Shown: positions 60,158 through 64,000 of the stretch, one piece after another
Position numbering within the stretch: the stretch's first letter is position 1
Layout of the letters: the number at the start of each line of letters is the position of its first letter
Origin: Planctomycetota bacterium
GTDB lineage: Bacteria; Planctomycetota; UBA1135; UBA2386
Reading direction: 5' to 3'
DNA: 64,000 nt
Assembly: GCA_020638655.1 (NCBI GenBank)
Contig: JACKIC010000004.1
Location: 186,001-250,000 of the forward strand
The notes under the pieces: model-generated
Told to the model about the DNA's origin: nothing
Databases searched by the model: none
What the model saw: the letters and a program-made list of their open reading frames with translations, nothing else
Made by a program: the position numbers and the translations under genes

Positions 60158-61012
60158 ATGATCGTGCTGCGCGCCGCGGAGATGGGCATGTGTTTCGGGG
60201 TCCGTGACGCCCTCGCGCTGCTCGATCGGGTGTCGGAACCGTCCGAGGTCACGATCCACGGCGAGCTCGTGCACAACCCGCTGGTGCTGCGCCAGCTGGC
60301 GAGACGCGGCTTCCGCAGCGAGCCCGAGGTCGGGCGCGCGCTGCCCGACACTCCCGCGGTGCTGGTGACCGCGCACGGCGTCAGCGACCGCGAACGGGCC
60401 CGGATCGCCGCCGCCGGCAAGCGGCTGATCGACACCACCTGTCCGCTCGTGCGCAAGGCGCACGACGCGGCGCGCGAGCTGGCAGCCGAAGGTCGACGCC
60501 TCGTGGTGCTCGGCAAGCCCGGGCACGTCGAGGTCGAGGGGCTCGTCGGGGATCATCCCGGGGCGGTGGTGGTCGAGTCGGCCGCGGACGTGCGCGGCTT
60601 CGGCGCGTCCCGGCTCGGTGTGATGTGTCAGACCACCCTGCCCGAGCAGCGCGCGGCCGACCTGTTGGCCCGCGTCGTCGCCGCCAACCCGGCTGCCGAC
60701 GTGCGCTTCGTCGACACGATCTGCGCGCCGACCAAGGCCCGCCAGCGGGCGCTGGCCGAGCTGCTCGACCGCGTCGAGCTGCTGGTCGTGGTCGGCGGAC
60801 GCAACTCCAACAACACCCGCAAGCTGGCCGCCACCGCCGCCGCCCGCGGGGTGCCGGCGATGCACGTCGAAGGGGCCGACGACCTCGATTTCGAGGTCCT
60901 GCGCGGTCACGCGGTGGTCGGGTTGACCGCGGGAACCTCGACCCTGCCGGCGACGGTCGATGCGGTCGAAGCCGCGATCCGGGCCTTCGCGGCGGCGGAG
61001 AAGGTGTCGTAA
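60158..61012 (+). CDS. ispH: 4-hydroxy-3-methylbut-2-enyl diphosphate reductase
   Basis: 284 residues from ATG at 60158, with GGAGAAA at a good distance (an ATG four codons upstream overlaps this site and is less likely). The three 4Fe-4S cysteines are Cys12 (GMCFGVRDA), Cys95 (DTTCPLVRKAH) and Cys189 (DTICAPT). Substrate-binding His residues lie in GELVHN, TAHGVSD and GKPGHVEV, and GRNSNNTRKL and GLTAGTSTLP complete the pattern. It catalyses the last step of the MEP isoprenoid pathway, forming IPP and DMAPP. It is slightly shorter than typical IspH (about 310). Confidence 0.93.
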   Translation: MIVLRAAEMGMCFGVRDALALLDRVSEPSEVTIHGELVHNPLVLRQLARRGFRSEPEVGRALPDTPAVLVTAHGVSDRERARIAAAGKRLIDTTCPLVRKAHDAARELAAEGRRLVVLGKPGHVEVEGLVGDHPGAVVVESAADVRGFGASRLGVMCQTTLPEQRAADLLARVVAANPAADVRFVDTICAPTKARQRALAELLDRVELLVVVGGRNSNNTRKLAATAAARGVPAMHVEGADDLDFEVLRGHAVVGLTAGTSTLPATVDAVEAAIRAFAAAEKVS

Positions 61013-61164
61013 GGCGCTTCCTGACAGGGTGTTCTCGAGGTCGGTGAAGCGCCGTCGCGGCGTCCGGGAGGGGTCGGTGTCGCCGGGTCTTCGACGGAGA
61101 AGATTCGAACAAGATCGCGGTTAAGAGCCGCCGTGAATTCGGGTTCTGGTGAGCGAGGTAAGCC

Positions 61165-64000
61165 GTGCTCGCAATCCCATCCCCCGATGTCTTGCTCAAC
61201 CTGTTCGCCAGCGCAGCCCAGGCGCTCGGCCTGCTGGCGCTCATGCTCGGCGGCGGCGCGTTCGTTCGCCGCCGCAACGCGGTGCCCGGCCCTGGTCAGT
61301 TGCAGCAGACGCCGGCGTGGCGCCGCTACGTGACGCTCTCGCTGCTGGTCGCGGTCAGCGTCGCCTTCCTGCTCTACCACCTGCGAGTCGTCGACGCGAC
61401 CAACCAGCGCCTCGGCACCAACCTGACCCGCCGCTCGACCGAGGCGCAGAAGGGCGTCGGTGACACGTCGCTCAAGACGCTGTCCTTCAGCGCCCAGGTC
61501 CAGCACCCGCGCGGCGTCAGCACCGAACAGCTGCAGCAGTGGATCGACCGCGGCGATCGCCTCACCCTGATCGACGTGCGCGAGCCCGAGGAGATCGAGA
61601 TGGGCGGCATCGCCGGCACCGTCGCGCGTCGTTATCCCGACCTGCAGGCGGACCCGGGCCTGGTGCGGCAGGCGGTCGACACGGTGGTCCTGCTCTGCGA
61701 ATCCGGCAACCGCAGCTCCGAGCTGTGCAACTGGTTCTTCGAGCAGGGGCTGACGACGCACTTCCTGATCGGCGGCTACGAGAAGTGGGTCGCCGAGTAT
61801 CGCCCGATGACGGGGCAGCGCAGCGAAGGCAGCGAGATCCGGGCGACGCCCGACTACCCGCAGAAGAACCTGCTGCTGGACACGCCCGACGTGATCGCGC
61901 TGTTCACCAAGCAGGGTGCGCAGTTCGTCGACGTGCGTTATCCCGAGGACTTCGCGCTCGAACATCTGCCCGGCGCGATCAACGTGCCGCTGCGCAAGAT
62001 GCGCGAGGCCGAGGTCGAGGCGGCGCTGCGCGATCTGCCGGCGCGCCCGATCGTGGCCGTCTGCTACGACAAGCGCAGCTCGTTCTACGCGCAGATCCTC
62101 GGCCTGCGCCTGCATCGCCTGGGTGGCGACTTCCGCGGCCGCTACACCGTGCCGCACGAGTTCGCGCTGCCGGTCGCGCAGGCCGAGTACGTCGCACGTT
62201 GGCAGGCCGACCGCGCCGGTGACACGCTGTGGGGCCGTACCAAGGCGCAGGCCGGCGCGATCGTCCTGTGGCTAGTCGACCGCTGCGGTCTGTTGGGCGC
62301 CGTGGTGCTGTTCGCGCTGCTGCTGCGCCTCGCGATGTTGCCGTTCAGCTTGCTCGCCGAGCGCGACCAGTTCGCCCAGCGCCAGCTCGCGCCGCGGCTC
62401 GCGGTGCTCAAGGAGCGCTGGCAACACGACCCGCTGGTGCTGCGCCGCGAATCGATGGCGGCGCTGACCGAAGCCGGCGTCTCGCCGCTGCGCAACCTCG
62501 TTGGTGCACTGCTGCAGCTGGTGCTGTTCACCGCCGCGTTCGCCGGCGTCGACGCCGCGGCGGCCAGCGGCGCCGCGTCGCCGTGGTGGCTGGACCTGTC
62601 GCAGGCCGACCGTTCGGGCATCGTGCCCGTGGCCTTCGCGGCCGTGATGTTCTGGTTCGTGCGGCTGCAGCAGCAGCGCCGCACCTGGCTCGTGCCGGCG
62701 CTGTTCGTCGGCGTGGTCACCGCGCTCGTCTGGCAGTGCCGCGCCGGCGTGCAGCTCTACCTCGCGGTCAGCATCGCCCTGATGGGCCTGCAGACCGTGC
62801 TGCAGCGCCGTTGGCTGGCGCGCCGCCACGGGCGACGCGAGCCGCGTCCGGCGCCTCGCCGCCTGGTGCCCCTGGCGCAGGCCGGTGATCATCCGGACCT
62901 CGGCAACAAGGCCGTGCGCCTGGGCAAGCTGCTGCAGGCGGGCATGCCCGTGCCGCAGGGCTTCGCGGTGCCGTGGGGCGTCTCGCCGACGACCGAGGAG
63001 CTGCTGGCGGCGTGCCGCCGCGCCGGGATCCGCACCGCCGCGGTGCGCAGTTCGGCCGAAGGCGAGGACGGCGCCGAGGGCAGCATGGCCGGCATGTTCC
63101 TGTCCGAGCTCGACGTGGCCCCCGCGCAGCTGCAGGACGCGATCGCGCGGGTGCGCGCGTCCTACGGCGGCCGCCCGGGCGGCGTCGTGGTGCAGGCCTT
63201 CCGCCCAGCCGACCACGCCGGTGTGTTGTTCACCGTCGATCCGGCGCACGGCGGACGCATGCTCGCGGAGATGGTCGCCGGCTGCGGTGACGCGCTGGTC
63301 TCGGGCCGCGCGACGCCGCGCAGCTTCCGCTTCGGTCGCGTCAGCGGCCGCCCGGCCCAGCCCGAGGCGCCGCCGATGCCGCTCGCGCAGCTGCTCGAAC
63401 TGGGCCGCGCCGCCGAGCGCCTGTTCGGCCGTCCCCAGGACATCGAGTGGGTGCATGTCGCCGGTGGCTTCGAGCTGGTGCAGTCGCGCGACATCACGCG
63501 CCTGCCCGACGGCAGCCGCGGCAAGCCGGCGGCGATCGAGAGCGAGCGCCGTCGCCTGCTCGACATGGTCGCGACCGCGCCCGTCGACGAGGCCGTGCTC
63601 GTGCAGAGTGAGATCAGCGCGCTGCTGCCGACCCCGACTGCCTACAGCCTCGACCTGTTCGAGTCGTTGTGGGCCGCCGGCGGCAGCGTCGACCGCGCCG
63701 CCCGCGCCACGGGTTTCACCTACGAGGTCCGCGTCGACGCCGCGCCGCTGGTACTGACCGCGTTCGGCCGCAGCTACGTCGATCGTCGTCAGTGGCAGCA
63801 GCGCTGCAGCAAGCAGCTCGGCGCGATGGCCAGCTTCCGCATGGCCGCGGCCGGCAAGTCGATCGAGGAAGACTGGCGCGCCGGCCAGCCCGCGCAGCTC
63901 CAGCGCCTGCTGCTGCTCGAGGCCGTCGACGCACGTCGCCTCGGCGACGCCGATCTGCTGCAGCTCGCCGCCGACGTGCGCCGCACCTTCGTCGAGGAGA
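61165..64000 (+). CDS. Rhodanese-rhodanese-YidC/Oxa1-like-PEP synthase N-domain fusion, 3' partial
   Basis: The frame is open from GTG at 61165 (GAGG 6 nt upstream) to the window end, 945 residues without a stop. Two N-terminal hydrophobic helices (9-30, 55-71) are followed by rhodanese domain 1 (about 116-218, active loop CESGNRSS with Cys178) and rhodanese domain 2 (about 236-348, loop CYDKRSS with Cys300). A YidC/Oxa1-like membrane domain follows (about 365-550: LFALLLRLAMLPFSLLAER, PRLAVLKERWQHDPL, MAALTEAGVSPLRNLVGALLQL). Residues about 568-780 are a PEP synthase/PPDK N-terminal ATP-grasp domain (LGNKAVRLGKLLQAGMPVPQGF, AVRSSAEGEDGAEGSMAGMF, AGVLFTVDP, PQDIEW, LVQSRDIT where QxRPIT is usual). 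Residues 781-945 continue like the middle of PEP-utilising enzymes (SALLPTPTAYSLDLFESLW). The phosphohistidine domain, if any, is beyond the window. The combined role is unknown. Confidence 0.85.
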   Translation, partial: MLAIPSPDVLLNLFASAAQALGLLALMLGGGAFVRRRNAVPGPGQLQQTPAWRRYVTLSLLVAVSVAFLLYHLRVVDATNQRLGTNLTRRSTEAQKGVGDTSLKTLSFSAQVQHPRGVSTEQLQQWIDRGDRLTLIDVREPEEIEMGGIAGTVARRYPDLQADPGLVRQAVDTVVLLCESGNRSSELCNWFFEQGLTTHFLIGGYEKWVAEYRPMTGQRSEGSEIRATPDYPQKNLLLDTPDVIALFTKQGAQFVDVRYPEDFALEHLPGAINVPLRKMREAEVEAALRDLPARPIVAVCYDKRSSFYAQILGLRLHRLGGDFRGRYTVPHEFALPVAQAEYVARWQADRAGDTLWGRTKAQAGAIVLWLVDRCGLLGAVVLFALLLRLAMLPFSLLAERDQFAQRQLAPRLAVLKERWQHDPLVLRRESMAALTEAGVSPLRNLVGALLQLVLFTAAFAGVDAAAASGAASPWWLDLSQADRSGIVPVAFAAVMFWFVRLQQQRRTWLVPALFVGVVTALVWQCRAGVQLYLAVSIALMGLQTVLQRRWLARRHGRREPRPAPRRLVPLAQAGDHPDLGNKAVRLGKLLQAGMPVPQGFAVPWGVSPTTEELLAACRRAGIRTAAVRSSAEGEDGAEGSMAGMFLSELDVAPAQLQDAIARVRASYGGRPGGVVVQAFRPADHAGVLFTVDPAHGGRMLAEMVAGCGDALVSGRATPRSFRFGRVSGRPAQPEAPPMPLAQLLELGRAAERLFGRPQDIEWVHVAGGFELVQSRDITRLPDGSRGKPAAIESERRRLLDMVATAPVDEAVLVQSEISALLPTPTAYSLDLFESLWAAGGSVDRAARATGFTYEVRVDAAPLVLTAFGRSYVDRRQWQQRCSKQLGAMASFRMAAAGKSIEEDWRAGQPAQLQRLLLLEAVDARRLGDADLLQLAADVRRTFVEE

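Overview
The window looks like chromosome from a very GC-rich member of the Planctomycetota. The main reason is the four-gene operon at 30603-38429, which encodes DUF1501, PPC-domain, DUF1549/DUF1553 and cytochrome c-WD40 proteins; that set is a hallmark of the phylum. Many Tat or lipoprotein-exported proteins, di-haem and multihaem cytochromes and a GH29 fucosidase fit the same picture. No rRNA, tRNA, CRISPR array or phage module was seen. A more exact placement, for example among the GC-rich Poly30/Pla163-type lineages, is only an impression.

Layout. 1-2625: secreted metallopeptidase-like protein, ATP-grasp protein and an exported protein with a weak ExbD-like tail. 2673-9319: surface-glycan module (SGNH hydrolase, GT-C membrane glycosyltransferase, DPM1-like GT2, PIG-L deacetylase). 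9321-14796: exported thioredoxin/TPR/toroid protein, class C beta-lactamase-fold hydrolase, carboxypeptidase-regulatory-like protein and a GlsB/YeaQ membrane protein. 14806-21245: leftward operon of MDR dehydrogenase, LutA, LutB, LutC, FAH-family hydrolase and a TPR membrane protein. 21356-30597: secreted proteins, a UxaA-type dehydratase, a CPBP protease and the GH29 fucosidase. 30603-42840: the planctomycetal operon, a five-haem protein and a beta-helix lipoprotein. 43425-49305: SGNH hydrolase, methyltransferase, FAD oxidoreductase, GT4 glycosyltransferase and a complete insertion sequence. 49307-53490: sorbosone dehydrogenase-like protein, methyltransferase and di-haem peroxidase. 53562-59002: SDR dehydrogenase and fuconolactonase-like gene divergent from an RbsABC-type sugar importer. 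59075-61012: membrane protein, winged-helix regulator and ispH. 61165-64000: a large fusion gene that leaves the window.

How the genes fit together. The pieces of a non-phosphorylating L-fucose pathway are spread over about 40 kb: alpha-L-fucosidase (28292), sugar ABC importer (55450-59002), two candidate dehydrogenases (53562 and 20091), a COG3618 lactonase (54548), a UxaA-type sugar-acid dehydratase (25358) and an FAH-family hydrolase (16539). The hydrolase would release pyruvate and L-lactate, and LutABC (17423-20094) would oxidise the lactate. This assembly is inferred from gene families and linkage.

The most unusual observations are: (1) a single frame joining two rhodanese domains, a YidC/Oxa1-like membrane domain and a PEP-synthase-type ATP-grasp domain (61165 onward); (2) a family of long, almost perfect 83-bp palindromes with a fixed GGA loop, found here only between divergent genes (11508, 14345, and a half copy at 21298); (3) an IS with 24-bp terminal repeats at 48081-49305 plus an 80-bp MITE-like palindrome carrying the same ends at 43199; and (4) two matching 17-bp palindromes upstream of a winged-helix regulator operon and ispH.
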